From Pseudophaeomoniella oleicola (lineage: Eukaryota; Ascomycota; Eurotiomycetes; Phaeomoniellales; Phaeomoniellaceae), in assembly GCA_003868215.1 (NCBI GenBank), contig QWDQ01000024.1:277664-341663 (forward strand): 64,000 nucleotides of DNA, read 5' to 3'. Position numbers and translations under genes: made by a program. Shown here piece after piece: positions 9,976 through 21,164 of the stretch. The notes beneath the pieces were generated by a model, which ran no database searches, was not told where the DNA came from, and saw nothing but the letters and a program-made list of their open reading frames with translations. Positions within the stretch are counted from its first letter, which is position 1; the number at the start of each line of letters is the position of its first letter.

Positions 9976-12919
9976 TGTCGATGCGGAAGAAGGATGATCA
10001 GGAGGCTTTGATAGCCAATGATACCGAGGATGCCTTTCGGTCCTCATCATTGTCTTCCTCGATCGAGCTGAGCGAGGATGAAGTCGACCTGTTGGAATCT
10101 AGTAAAACCCCTCGGAGTCGAAGACGGGCGTCCTCTGGATCAAAGCCTCATGTTGAATACGCTGCAATCGGTGGCCATGCAGGAAACAAAGGTCTTCGAC
10201 GGAGATGGATTCCCCGAGGATTCCTTTGCTCAAAGAAGAGTTGTGCCATCCTCTTTGGTATCTTCTTGATGATGTTAGCAGTAACGGGTGGTGGTGGTTT
10301 CTGGGCCTTTAAGAAGGAACCTTCATATGGACAGTCTCCTCCATGGTATCCTGCACCACTCGGTGGAACAACTAGTAGGTGGGGAAAGAGTTACGAGAAA
10401 GCCAAAGCCTTGGTCGAGCAGATGAGCCTTACAGAGAAGGTCAATGTCACCACCGGAGTCGGCGTAAGTGTCTATGCTACATCGCCGTAGTAGAGTTGCT
10501 GACTGCTTTCCAGTGGCAAATGGAACTCTGCGTCGGTAATACAGGGTCTGCGGACAGAGTTGGCTTCCCTAGCCTATGCCTCCAAGATGGCCCACTGGGA
10601 ATTCGCTTTGCCGACAGAATCACATCATTTCCAGCCGGGCTTACAACGGGTGCAACATGGAACCGAAAGCTGTTCAGGGAAAGGGGTGCTGCTCATGCTC
10701 GAGAAGCAAAGTTGAAGGGAGTCCATGTTATTCTCGGTCCAGCTATGGGACCGCTTGGTCGTCAGCCAGCAGGAGGACGGGTTTGGGAAGGGTTTGGATC
10801 TGATCCTGTCCTTCAGGGTATTGCAGCGGCGGAAACAATCGAGGGCATTCAAGGAGAAGGTGTCATGGCCACAGCAAAGCATTATGTTGGCAACGAGCAA
10901 GAGCACTTCCGCCAATCTTTCGAATGGGGACTCCCTAATGCCATGTCTTCCAACATTGACGACCGTACTCTGCACGAGCTGTATGCTTGGCCATTCGCTG
11001 ACAGCATACGCGTTGGGGTTGCATCGATCATGTGCAGTTATCAAATGGTCAACAATTCATATACTTGCGGAAACAGTAAGCTGATAAACGGAATACTGAA
11101 GGATGAACTCGGATTCGAAGGGTATGTCCAATCAGACTGGTTGGCACAGAGAAGTGGTGTCGCTAGTGCTCTTGCTGGCCTTGACATGTCCATGCCGGGG
11201 GACGGGCTATACTGGGCTGATGGAAACTCTTTGTGGGGTCCTCTTTTGAGTCTTGCCGCCCTCAATGGTTCGCTTCCCCTAGAAAGATTGAACGACATGG
11301 CCACACGGGTCGTTGCAGCGTGGTATCAGCTGGGTCAGGATCAGTGGCAATATGAGGGGCCGAACTTCTCCTCGTGGACGAATGATGAGGTCAGTCTGCT
11401 TCACCCTGGAAGTGACAGTGACGACAAAGGCGTCGTAAACAAGTTTGTGGAAGCGCGTGAGGGAGTACAGGGCGGCGAACCACATAAGAACGTTGCCCGG
11501 AAAGTTGCAGCGGAAGGGACTGTTTTGGTAAAGAACGAAGGGCTTCTGCCATTGTCGAGGAAGGCCACAGCGGATACACAGCTGCGCGTTGGGATTTATG
11601 GCAACGATGCCGCTCCTGCCGCTATATGTGTGGATCGCGGATGTAACGAGGGTACTCTCATATCGGGCTGGGGATCTGGATCTGTAGAGCTGAATAGACA
11701 GGTGGATCCTTATTCGGCACTCAAGACCGCATTCAACGACAGTTCGATCGACCTTGTATCTGACCTCAGCAATGACTTGTCAGAAGACGGGCGCACATCT
11801 CTCAAAGACCGCGATGTCTGCATTGTGTTTGCCAATTCCCATGCTGGTGAGGGATATCTATCTGTTGGCCCAATCCGTGGTGATCGTAATGATCTGGACC
11901 TACAAAAAGGAGGAGATGCTCTGATACGGACAGTGGCCAAGGGTTGTGGCAATGGCAACGGCAAAGTGGTTGCCGTTATCCACGCTGTTGGACCGGTAAT
12001 CCTAGAGAAGTTTATCGACGAGCCGTCAATCAAGGCTGTCCTCCTTGCCAACCTACCAGGAGAAGAAAGTGGCAACGCCCTTGTCGACGTCCTGTTTGGG
12101 GACGTCGATGCAAGCGGCCGATTGCCTTATACCGTCGGCAAATCATTGAGAGACTATGGACCAGGGGCTCAAATAATGTATTATCCCAACGGTGTCGTGC
12201 CTCAAGCCAACTTTGACGAAGGATTGTATATTGACTATCGTCACTTCGACAAGTACAAAGTCAATCCCCGCTACGAATTTGGATTCGGTTTATCCTACAC
12301 GCAATTCGAGTACTCCGACTTGAAACTGACTACTCACAAAGAGAGATCCGCTCTCCCATCACCGCGACCGTCAGCTGATACTCAACCTCCCAAATACGAC
12401 AACGAGATTCCCGACCCCTCAACGGCTGTCTTTCCGGCGGGTTTCCGACAGATAAAGAAATACGTATACCCGTATATCAAGAGCGCCTCAGAAGTTAAAC
12501 AAGGCCAATACCCCTACCCAGAAGGCTACGACATGCCCCAACCCCCCTCCGCTGCTGGCGGCGCCGAAGGTGGCAACCCCTCCCTCTACGAAACCTTCCT
12601 CTCAGCCAGCTTCTCCATAAAAAACACCGGCTCCCGCAAAGGCCAAGCCGTGCCCCAGCTGTACCTCAGCTTCCCTTCCAACGTGCGCGACATCAACGGC
12701 GACAAAATCGACTTCCCCGTCAAAGTGCTGCGCAACTTCGATAAGATCGAGCTCGACCCTGGCGCAGACCAAACGGTGACGTTGAACCTGACGAGGCGAG
12801 ATTTGAGCTATTGGAGCGTCGTGAGGCAGAATTGGGTGATGCCGATGCCGGCGGAGGGCAAGTTCGGGGTTCTGGTTGGTAGGAGTTCGAGGGATTTGCC
12901 GCTGGCGGGGACATGGTAG
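9975..12919 (+). CDS. membrane-anchored GH3 beta-glucosidase (type II)
   Basis: Join 9975..10463, 10514..12919, 964 residues. An acidic and Ser-rich cytoplasmic tail is followed by one membrane segment at about residues 90-112 and then an extracellular catalytic region. GH3 signatures: WQMELCVGNTG, CLQDGPLGIR, AKHYVGNEQE, the nucleophile in GYVQSDW (D371), LDMSMPGDG, the second alpha/beta domain (EGTVLVKNEGLLPL), FGFGLSYTQF and a C-terminal fibronectin III-like domain (IKNTGSRKGQAVPQLYLS). This matches the Aspergillus bglE/bglF class of predicted single-pass beta-glucosidases acting on cell-surface beta-glucosides. The 50-nt intron is in phase 0. An upstream frame overlaps the start codon. 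Confidence 0.93.
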
Positions 12920-13177
12920 GTACGGTACCGTGTTTGGCGAGAGAGAGAGTGGTGGAATTACGAGCTGTTTCTTTGGATGGAGATTATGCTTCTATTCCTT
13001 CATTCATTTCTTTTTTTCGTGTTCTACATAATTTAACACATAGGGTTGGCTGGCGCATGAGATATATACAAGGACAATTCAAAAGAGAACATTGCGCGGC
13101 GTTCTTATGTTAATCTATTTCCAAGGCCTAAAAAAAGACTACAAACCTAAAGGAATGAGGGGACCCTTCTCATGAGA

Positions 13178-14488
13178 TCAAAAGTCCTTCAATTCCCCCC
13201 TCGGCATAACCTTCTCATGTGCCCCCCTCTCCGCGAACGCCGTCTTCCACGCCCACGCCCTATCCTTGACCTCGCCATTCGACACCCCCTCGAGCACATT
13301 GACGACATACTTCCCGATCGTCGGCAGGAACTTCCAGCTGTGGAACGAGCCGGCGGTGGCGAAGTAGAGGGTCGAGGATAACCGCGGGTCTGGGTGCGAG
13401 GTGATCAGCTGGTTCTGGTCTGGGGAGATGGCGTCCCAGCAGATGCGCCATTGCGGTGGGGCGGAGGAGGCGGAGGACGAGTCTGAGAGGATGTCGGGGA
13501 TTCGCTGGCGGATGAGAGTGATACATTCGTCTTTCAGGCCCGGTGGGACGACATCTTGGTTGGGTTGGGAGAAGGGCGGGACGGAGATTTTGCGGCCGGT
13601 GCGCGTCGTTTCGCAGTTGACAAAGGTGTGAGCGTTGGTGAATTTGATGCATTTGGAGCGGCCGGATGGCATGATCTCGCCTTTGCCTCCGTAGATGAAG
13701 ACGGGGGAGCTGTCGTAGCGGGCTGTTTCGGCGTCGCTGAGATTGAAGGCTGTGGTACAACAGCCGGCCGCCGTGATTTGGCGGTCCATCCGGTCTGCGT
13801 CTGCGATGTTGAGGGCATCCTCGAGAGGTGACATGAGCCATGGTGTCCAGGCCGCGGTGGCAAGGAGGATCTTATCTGCCGTAAAGAGGCGTCCATCACT
13901 TGTAGCGATGCCGTGTAGACCGGAGTCTGAAGGTACAAGTTCTGTGACTTCACCGACGACATAATTGATCCCTCTGCTCACGGCTTCATTCATCAGTGCC
14001 TCGACTGCTGCAGAGGCGTCGGCTCTTCCTGCCTCGGGATTCCAATACCCTTGACCCGAATTCGTCATGTCCATGTTCTTGAATACTCCATCCCAGCGTT
14101 CCCGGATTTCATCAAAGGAAATGTCTGAACTGGGATCGGAACGTCCACTGGACTTGAAGTTTGCTCTTGTCCGCTCGGCAGTGTCACTCCCCTTGTCCGG
14201 CAACATGACCCAACCTGTCTGGTGGTAGAACGGTTTGAGCACTTGGGAGTTTGCCCATTCGTCTAAAGCCTCGTAGGCCAAATCCATATAAAATGGAGTA
14301 GCATAGTCGGCTCGGACGATCTTATTGATGTCACTTGACGCTGCCTGGGGTGAGGGAAAGGGGGCTCGATCTAGTACGGTGATGGATGTCGGATCATGGT
14401 GGGATAGGGAGAGATGATAGGCAGTTGATGTGCCGAAGATGCCAGCTCCTACAATGAGGATTGAAGAGTGGTTATCAACCGAACCCAT
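13178..14488 (-). CDS. FAD-dependent amine oxidase, amadoriase/sarcosine-oxidase type
   Basis: Single exon, 436 residues. The N-terminal Rossmann motif ILIVGAGIFG (residues 10-19) binds FAD. SSDINKIVRADY (51-62) is close to the signature of fungal fructosyl-amino-acid oxidases, where FAD attaches near this loop. The C-terminal WRICWDAISPDQN and TAGSFHSWKFLPTIGKYV segments complete the DAO fold. The likely role is oxidative deglycation of Amadori compounds or oxidation of an N-methyl amino acid; substrate choice cannot be read here. The protein ends in KDF, so it lacks the SKL-type peroxisomal signal of many amadoriases. It converges with the beta-glucosidase with 258 bases between. Confidence 0.88.
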   Translation of the reverse strand: MGSVDNHSSILIVGAGIFGTSTAYHLSLSHHDPTSITVLDRAPFPSPQAASSDINKIVRADYATPFYMDLAYEALDEWANSQVLKPFYHQTGWVMLPDKGSDTAERTRANFKSSGRSDPSSDISFDEIRERWDGVFKNMDMTNSGQGYWNPEAGRADASAAVEALMNEAVSRGINYVVGEVTELVPSDSGLHGIATSDGRLFTADKILLATAAWTPWLMSPLEDALNIADADRMDRQITAAGCCTTAFNLSDAETARYDSSPVFIYGGKGEIMPSGRSKCIKFTNAHTFVNCETTRTGRKISVPPFSQPNQDVVPPGLKDECITLIRQRIPDILSDSSSASSAPPQWRICWDAISPDQNQLITSHPDPRLSSTLYFATAGSFHSWKFLPTIGKYVVNVLEGVSNGEVKDRAWAWKTAFAERGAHEKVMPRGELKDF

Positions 14489-15503
14489 ATTATTGTTTCT
14501 CGAAATGACACACGTCGACCTGCGGGTTGTTCGGCACCTGTGATAGATTGAGGTAGAGAATCATGAGGAGCTATGGATATAGAAGCGGCGTTTGAGCCCA
14601 TCACAACATCAATGGACGGACAAATGCTATCATTTCGGCGGACAAGTACGGCGATGAGGAGGTGGGTGGCGATTGGCGCCAATGCTTTATCATCTTATAT
14701 TCTCCCAACATTTTCACCCGGGATATAGATGACTGTACAGTAAGGATATATCGCGATCGTGTATGTCGGCTATTATGATCTGTACCTCTAATGATGCTCT
14801 GGGATGAACCTCTTTGTCTAGTGTTGTTTATCTGGGTATGTCAATGTGAAAATGTGCGAGGGCACACCAATCAGAGGTCGTGCTTATCGCAGCAGGGGTG
14901 AATAATCGATTATCGGTATCGATAGCAGTATCAACACCTGGGGAAGGCAGTGCAAAATGAAAGATTAGGGGCTCAAATAAGAGAGAATAAGTAAAGGTTT
15001 CAGTTATACTAGGCAGTTCTAGGCGTTAGGATCTACTATGTACTACGTAGTAGTAGTGTTCAGGGAAAGATCTCATTACCATAGATCGAGACCCTTTTGG
15101 TAATCAATCCCGGAAAATTCAAAAATTTCAAAGGAAAATAAGGAAAAGAATTCTTGATAAGTCCTTTGCCCCGCGGTATCGCCGCTTAATTAATTCACTG
15201 ACTTTTGATTTTTCTGCCAGAAATTTTTGGTCTGAGGCCCCCCTCTCCCTCTCTCTCTCTCTTTCCCTTCTCTTTTCTCTCATCTGTTCCTCCATACTCG
15301 GTGTCGAGGCAGTTCATTCATATAGACGCGGGCGCAAAGTCGCTTGCTATTGTTGTTTATAGACTCTCATCCCTCGATTTTCCTGTTTGCCTGGTTGAGT
15401 TGCGTCGTTTCTCAAAGAAGTCGTCTATTCTCTGCGACTCGGTGTCCGATCGCACCCGTTGGTTTTGGTCTGACAGTCGAATTATTCAAGATCTCTTACG
15501 ATA
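14489..15503. other. divergent promoter region and long C/T-rich leader
   Basis: About 1 kb between the amine oxidase and the ABC-F gene. It holds a TACTACGTAGTA palindrome at 15041-15052 and a long polypyrimidine run at about 15237-15290, typical of strongly expressed fungal translation genes. Confidence 0.6.
15041..15052. repeat. perfect palindrome TACTACGTAGTA
   Basis: 12-bp core form of the recurrent palindrome, in the divergent spacer. Confidence 0.8.
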
Positions 15504-18500
15504 ATGCCACACCAGATCTCTCCAGAAACAACGCCTAACATGCCTACTATGATCGCAAAGTCATCAAACCCTTCTGGCATCGCGCCGTCGGATGAGGAGG
15601 TTTCCAGCCTGCTGAATACTATCTTGTCAGCAGAAAGCTCACCGCAAGCCACGGATGCCGCATATGCGCTTACGAATCTCTTGCTGCAATCAGTCGGAGT
15701 TCGAGGTCTACTTGGCTACAACATCATCCCCGAGATCAAGAAAGCCGCTTTAGACAAGAAGAGCGGATCCAAGCGAGAGAGCGCACAGTTGATTCTTGGA
15801 GCGCTCTTCGAAGTTTTCCCTAGAACGCAGCCTCTCAGCGAGGTTGTGTTCCTGGTTCAAGATGGCGGTGTTCTCAACGTAGTCTTGGATGGCCTTGCCG
15901 ATAAGGGTAACGTGGTCAAGGAAGCAGCTCAGTACGCTATCGATGCACTTTTTGCAAACCTCAGTCCCGAGGCGATGGTAATCGGTCTGCTTCCTGCACT
16001 TGAGAGATACCTCAGAAAATCAACCGGGAAGTGGCAGGGTGCAGTGGGTGCCTTTGCCTTGCTAGGAAAGATGGCGGATAAAGCAAAAATGGGTACGGGT
16101 AGTAAAGAAGAAGAGGAGGCGAAAGATTTATTGAGAGAATCCATGGGTCGCACCTTGAAAGACCTCATTCCAATCGTCGAGGGGGGTATGCACGATCTAA
16201 AATCGGAGGTCGCAAAACAGGCTTTGAAGACCATGAACTCGCTTGCAACGCTGTTACAGAATGACGATGTCGCGCCTCGGATACCGCTCCTGATTGACAC
16301 AATGAAAAACCCTTCCGCACAGACCCTTCAAAAGGCTATCCATGCTCTTTCGCAGACAACGTTCGTTGCGATCGTGACGTCTCCAGTCCTTGCGGTTCTT
16401 ACTCCTCTCCTCGAACGAGCACTCAACACTCCATCAACATCCCAGGAAGTTCTGAGACAGACCGTCGTGGTTGTCGAAAACTTGACAAAGCTCGTCCACG
16501 ACCCTGTCGAAGCTCGTGTTTTCCTGCCAAAATTGAAACCTGGTGTACAGAAAGTGAAAGATGGCGCATCTCTTCCAGAGGTTCGAGAGCTCGGCGCAAG
16601 GACGACAGGCGTCATTAATAAAGCCATGGGCGACGATGCTGATGGAGTCACGTCTAGCCAGATTGAAAGGACATCCTCTGAAGATGTTCTCAAAATCCTG
16701 GATGCTGAGATCAAGGCACAAGGCAGCATCAAAAATCTGGATGCTTCTTTCGTGAACTCATCAAAGACGTACATTGCCGATATGGTACGTGAAGATGTCA
16801 ATATGAGAGCCATGGACAGGATACCAGCAAGGATTGAGCCTTACGTTCTATCTTTACTATCTCCGGAACAGGCGAAGCCGATTGCGGAAAATGTGCAAAC
16901 CCACTTCATTGCTGAAGACAACCGCAAGTTTGGCGGCCCAGTTCAGGAAGACGATGGCGAGACCGAGATCGTTAATGCTGAATTCTCCCTCGCTTATGGT
17001 GGTATGCTTCTTCTATCGCACACAAAACTACGACTTCTCAAGGGTCACCGCTACGGTCTTTGTGGACGTAATGGTGCCGGCAAGTCTACACTCATGAGGG
17101 CTATCGCCAGTGGTAAGCTTGAAGGATTTCCCGATCAGGATACCATCAAGACTTGTTTTGTGGAGCACAATCAAGGCGAAGATGCCGATATCACCATCCT
17201 TCAATATGTTGCCAAGGATCCTTATATTGAAAACAAAGGCACTGAGCGCATTTCGGAGGTTCTCAGCGAATTCGGTTTCGGTGCTGGTCCGGCAGGCCGC
17301 CAGTCTGACAAAGTCGGATCTTTGTCTGGTGGTTGGAAAATGAAGCTTGCTCTGGCTCGTGCTATGCTTTTAGACGCAGATGTTCTTCTTCTCGACGAAC
17401 CCACTAACCATCTTGATGTTGCGAACGTCAAATGGCTGCAAGAATACTTGAAGAAGCATGACCAGATCACTTCGTTGATCGTCTCCCATGACTCTGGATT
17501 TCTGGACGAAGTCTGCACTGATATCTACCACTACGAGCAGAAGAAACTCGTTTGCTACAAGGGTAATCTTGCTGCATTTGTCAAGCAAAAGCCCGAAGCC
17601 TCGAGTTACTATACTTTATCCGCCTCTAACGTTCAGTTCAAATTCCCTGCTCCAGGTATTTTATCAGGTGTCAAGTCCAACACAAGATCCATTCTCCGAA
17701 TGACGAACGCTACCTATACCTACCCCGGAGCTTCGAAGCCCAGTCTGCAAGATGCCTCTCTTTCCCTAACCCTCTCCTCCAGAGTTGCCATCATTGGTGG
17801 AAACGGAGCTGGAAAGTCAACATTGATCAAGATGCTTACAGGTGAGACCATTCCACAGCAAGGAAAAGTCGAAAAGCATCCCAACCTGAGAATCGGATAC
17901 ATCAAGCAACATGCTTTGGAACACGTCGAAATGCACTTAGAGAAGACACCGAACCAATATTTGCAATGGCGTTACGCTAATGGAGATGATCGTGAAGTCT
18001 TGTTGAAGCAGACTCGTATTTTGACCGATGAAGATAAAGCTCAGATGGAGAAGCCGGTGGATCTCGGTGATGGTAGAGGACCACGCAGACTTGAGACACT
18101 TATGGGTCGACAGAAGTACAAGAAGACATTCCAATACGAAGTGAAGTGGGTTGGTCTTTTACCCAAGTTCAATACCATGGTTTCTCGCGAGACTTTGATG
18201 GAATGGGGCTTCCAGAAATGGATTCAAGAATTCGATGATCACGAAGCGAGTAGAGAAGGATTGGGTTTCCGTGTTCTGGAGCCTAAGGTCATCTCCAAAC
18301 ACTTTGAGGATGTTGGTCTCGACCCCGAAATTGCCAACCATAACGAGATATCTGGTCTGAGCGGTGGCCAAAAAGTCAAGGTTGTTCTTGCAGGTGCCAT
18401 GTGGAATAACCCTCATTTACTGGTCCTGGACGAACCTACCAATTTCTTGGATCGTGACAGTTTAGGTGGTCTTGCCGTTGCTATCCGGGACTACAGAGGT

Positions 18501-18857
18501 GGTGTGGTCATGATTTCCCACAACGAGGAATTTGTTGGCGCTCTTTGCCCAGAACAATTATACGTCGAGAACGGACGTGTCACTCACAAGGGTCACGTCG
18601 CCGTCTCCCTCGATCGATTTGAAGACAGCAGGCCCGGCTCAAGTACTGTAAGTAGCGCCGTCTCCAGCGCTACCGCATCTGCCGTCAACTCGGGAGTCGA
18701 AGACAACGGCGACATGAAGTTCAAGGCGAAGAAGAAGAAGAAATTGACGCGTGCCCAACTGAAGGACCGGGAGGTCCGCAGACGTTTGAGACACATTGAG
18801 TGGCTCAACAGCCCCAAGGGTACTCCTCATCCACCTGACACGGACGATGAAGCTTAG
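15504..18857 (+). CDS. NEW1: ABC-F ATPase of the New1 / elongation factor 3 family
   Basis: Single exon, 1117 residues. The N-terminal half (about 30-400) is a HEAT-repeat-like helical region; two ABC domains follow, with Walker A GRNGAGKST (about 521) and GGNGAGKST (about 767), signatures LSGGWKMKLALARA and LSGGQKVKVVLAGA, and Walker B boxes ending DEPTNHLD and DEPTNFLD. A chromodomain-like insert lies inside the second ABC domain (KTFQYEVKWVG). The tail is Lys-rich and ends with RRRLRHIEWLNSPKG. EF3 promotes tRNA exit and ribosome recycling; New1 acts at termination and recycling. I prefer New1 because of the tail and the insert, but EF3 proper is the alternative. The Gln/Asn prion domain of yeast New1 is absent. 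Confidence 0.82.
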   Translation: MPHQISPETTPNMPTMIAKSSNPSGIAPSDEEVSSLLNTILSAESSPQATDAAYALTNLLLQSVGVRGLLGYNIIPEIKKAALDKKSGSKRESAQLILGALFEVFPRTQPLSEVVFLVQDGGVLNVVLDGLADKGNVVKEAAQYAIDALFANLSPEAMVIGLLPALERYLRKSTGKWQGAVGAFALLGKMADKAKMGTGSKEEEEAKDLLRESMGRTLKDLIPIVEGGMHDLKSEVAKQALKTMNSLATLLQNDDVAPRIPLLIDTMKNPSAQTLQKAIHALSQTTFVAIVTSPVLAVLTPLLERALNTPSTSQEVLRQTVVVVENLTKLVHDPVEARVFLPKLKPGVQKVKDGASLPEVRELGARTTGVINKAMGDDADGVTSSQIERTSSEDVLKILDAEIKAQGSIKNLDASFVNSSKTYIADMVREDVNMRAMDRIPARIEPYVLSLLSPEQAKPIAENVQTHFIAEDNRKFGGPVQEDDGETEIVNAEFSLAYGGMLLLSHTKLRLLKGHRYGLCGRNGAGKSTLMRAIASGKLEGFPDQDTIKTCFVEHNQGEDADITILQYVAKDPYIENKGTERISEVLSEFGFGAGPAGRQSDKVGSLSGGWKMKLALARAMLLDADVLLLDEPTNHLDVANVKWLQEYLKKHDQITSLIVSHDSGFLDEVCTDIYHYEQKKLVCYKGNLAAFVKQKPEASSYYTLSASNVQFKFPAPGILSGVKSNTRSILRMTNATYTYPGASKPSLQDASLSLTLSSRVAIIGGNGAGKSTLIKMLTGETIPQQGKVEKHPNLRIGYIKQHALEHVEMHLEKTPNQYLQWRYANGDDREVLLKQTRILTDEDKAQMEKPVDLGDGRGPRRLETLMGRQKYKKTFQYEVKWVGLLPKFNTMVSRETLMEWGFQKWIQEFDDHEASREGLGFRVLEPKVISKHFEDVGLDPEIANHNEISGLSGGQKVKVVLAGAMWNNPHLLVLDEPTNFLDRDSLGGLAVAIRDYRGGVVMISHNEEFVGALCPEQLYVENGRVTHKGHVAVSLDRFEDSRPGSSTVSSAVSSATASAVNSGVEDNGDMKFKAKKKKKLTRAQLKDREVRRRLRHIEWLNSPKGTPHPPDTDDEA

Positions 18858-19566
18858 GCCGTCGCTAAGTGGGTGGTCAATTGATCGACATGTCTTCAAA
18901 GATGCATGAGCGTCATTCAAAGATGCATGAGCGTCACGGCGTTGATTCGGTGTGTGTATGTGTTGTGTGCTGTAATTCGGGGGAACCACACGGAAAAAAG
19001 GGGTGGTTGATGACAAGTTTGTTTCCTCAAGACTTTGAGGGACGGAGATATCTTCTTTTGTCCGTTTCCAAGATAGACTAGAGAGGTGATTAGATGCCAG
19101 CATGACCGTTTTGTTTTTGGGTAGTTTTGTATGTTAAACGTTTTTCCTCTTTTTCTGTTTGTGGCTTTTATACTGCTTGAATTTCTTAGACAGAAGCAAA
19201 GAGAGATACAACTCTATGGTATTTTCTTTTGATTAGATGAAGGCTCAACGCAATTGAACAGAACATCTATAGATATATATTCGGCTTTTGGGCTTTTGTC
19301 ATCTGTGTGTCGTGTCTGCTTGCTAGATGTGTATAGGATTGCTATGAAGATAGGTCTACCTACCGCAGAACCGTCATATACGTAATGCCTCGGGCTGTTT
19401 GACTCGCAATCCAAAGCACTCAAGGGTCTGCAGATCTACTGCATGTAAATTGACCGACGTATTTGACCGACGCAAGAAACTGCCCGACATCTACCACTCG
19501 GCTTCGGAGTATATGTCAGAGTTCGGGTGCATCGCCTAAGCGCATGTAATTCCAACAGACTGTCGA
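18858..19566. other. convergent spacer with a 21-bp tandem duplication
   Basis: Between two converging genes. A 21-base unit containing AAAGATGCATGAGCGTC is tandemly duplicated at 18895-18936, probably within the ABC-F gene's 3' UTR. No gene seen. Confidence 0.6.
18895..18936. repeat. 21-bp direct tandem repeat, two copies
   Basis: Copies at 18895-18915 and 18916-18936 are identical. Each includes the palindrome ATGCAT. Confidence 0.9.
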
Positions 19567-21164
19567 TCAGATTAGATCAGGTATCAGCCGGAACAGAAAA
19601 TCTAAGTAGTCTTTTTCATTTTTGGAGGTGAGGTTGGAACAGAGACAGGAACGATGTAGAGAGAGGGAGGGAGAGAAGTGTGCTCTATACGTACTTGAAT
19701 ACCCCAAATCATCGCCAAACATGTACGCCAGAACATCTTCTCCGCTTTTCACGCCTTCCGCAGGACTATATGTGGCCGCCTTCTTTCCCACGGCGAGCCC
19801 CATCATCGGCGGAACATTTGGTTGCAGTTCAAGGAACGTCGGGGTCATGATGCCACCGGAAAGGTCGCTGAGGATCTGCTGGTGGATGTTGAAGGCGGCG
19901 TAGTGACCGTGGTGCATTGCTGTGCCACAGCGTTTGATCCCGCTCCAGGAGGCGATGTCGCCTGCTGCGAAGTGGTACTTCGAGTTGGGTGTGCCGGCGC
20001 TGAAAGTCAGGCTGTAATCGAGGGAGATCGTTAGTGAACGTAGTTAAGAGAAATCATGCACGACATCGATATAATACGTACGATGGTTCAATCTTCACAT
20101 AGCCATCTTTATCTAGCGCTATGGCTGGGAGATAAGAGGAGGTCGGACTGGGTTGAGATACTGCATTGATCACATGGCCTGCCTCAATGGAGCCGCCGTC
20201 AGAGAGCTTAAGGTCAAGACTTGAAGCTCTCCCCTCGTCATCCCTTTCATTTGCAACCATCTGTGCGACCCGTGAGTTAAGGAATACGTCTACCCCAGCT
20301 TCTTGTAGTAGTTCCAAGGCACGGTCTTTGAATTCGTCCGACAGTGGTTCTGCTGAGAGCAGCTTGGATCTCGAATGTATCAACGTGATTTTCAGGTTAG
20401 GCTGAACTAACTTAAGCTCAGCCGCCATTTCGATGCCAACAGCTCCTAATCATGGGAAGGACGACCGTCAGCAAATACACAGAGATCCGTAATGATGCAG
20501 TGAGGGTAGGGTGGTGACCAACCTCCACCGATGACAACGACACCGTTACTTGCATTCTTTGCTTGGGTAATGTGATTCGTCGTTTCCGAGATGTATTCGG
20601 CTCTGCCCAACGATTGTGGGACGCTCGGCCACGTTCGTCTCAGGCCGGAACTCGCAATCAAGTAATCGTACTTCTCTTCAAGCTTTGTAGCGGTCCCTGC
20701 TTCTTTGATTACAGCAAGCCTCTTTTGACAATCGACGGTCTCGACGCTGCCCTGTATGCAACGGACTTGGGGTGTCTGAAGAGCCGATAGAGTGTCGAAT
20801 TTCTTCCATGCTATCGAGGCGTAGTCTTCTGTCGCAAGTGCTAGTGGTGACCCAATGACATGGTCTAGGCCCTTCCTTTGTCAGCTATCACCTCAAGACA
20901 TCCTGTCACTAGGTGAATCATAAAGCTTGCAAAACACTGACAGTAGCCGTCTCTCTCATCTACGATAGTTATTTGGACAGGAATTCTTTTCGCTGTCTCA
21001 GTGGTCGACTCTTGCAAAGAAGCCCGTTTGAAGCGACATGGCCGTCCATCACAGAGATCTAGGAGGTTCACCGTTGCTGCAAGACCAGCGTAAGATCCGC
21101 CAATGACCAGTACTTTGTAAGAGCATGTAGCATTGGGGCTAGCGATATTTTCGTTTGAGGGCAT
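19567..21164 (-). CDS. AIF/FSP1-like pyridine nucleotide-disulfide oxidoreductase
   Basis: Minus-strand join of 21164..20942, 20864..20523, 20445..20082, 20011..19695 and 19610..19567, 429 residues. It has an FAD-binding GGSYAGLAA near the N-terminus, a DERDGYYHVIGSPLALA segment restored by splicing, the NAD(P)H-binding VVVIGGGAVGIEMAAEL (exon 2/3 join) and FAAGDIA near the C-terminus. The family includes apoptosis-inducing factor, FSP1/AIFM2 and Ndi-like quinone reductases; fungal members of this length are usually cytosolic or membrane-attached NADH oxidoreductases. No mitochondrial presequence is evident. The last intron (84 nt) is uncertain: it is a multiple of three, has no stop, and two in-frame acceptors fit (exon starts 19610 or 19601), so a 457-residue retained form is possible. 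Confidence 0.85.

Noticed and set aside
13260-13962. Long frames in other phases over the amine oxidase (for example 193 and 142 codons)
   Set aside because: Shadow frames from locally GC-rich codon use; the 436-codon frame carries all the FAD motifs.
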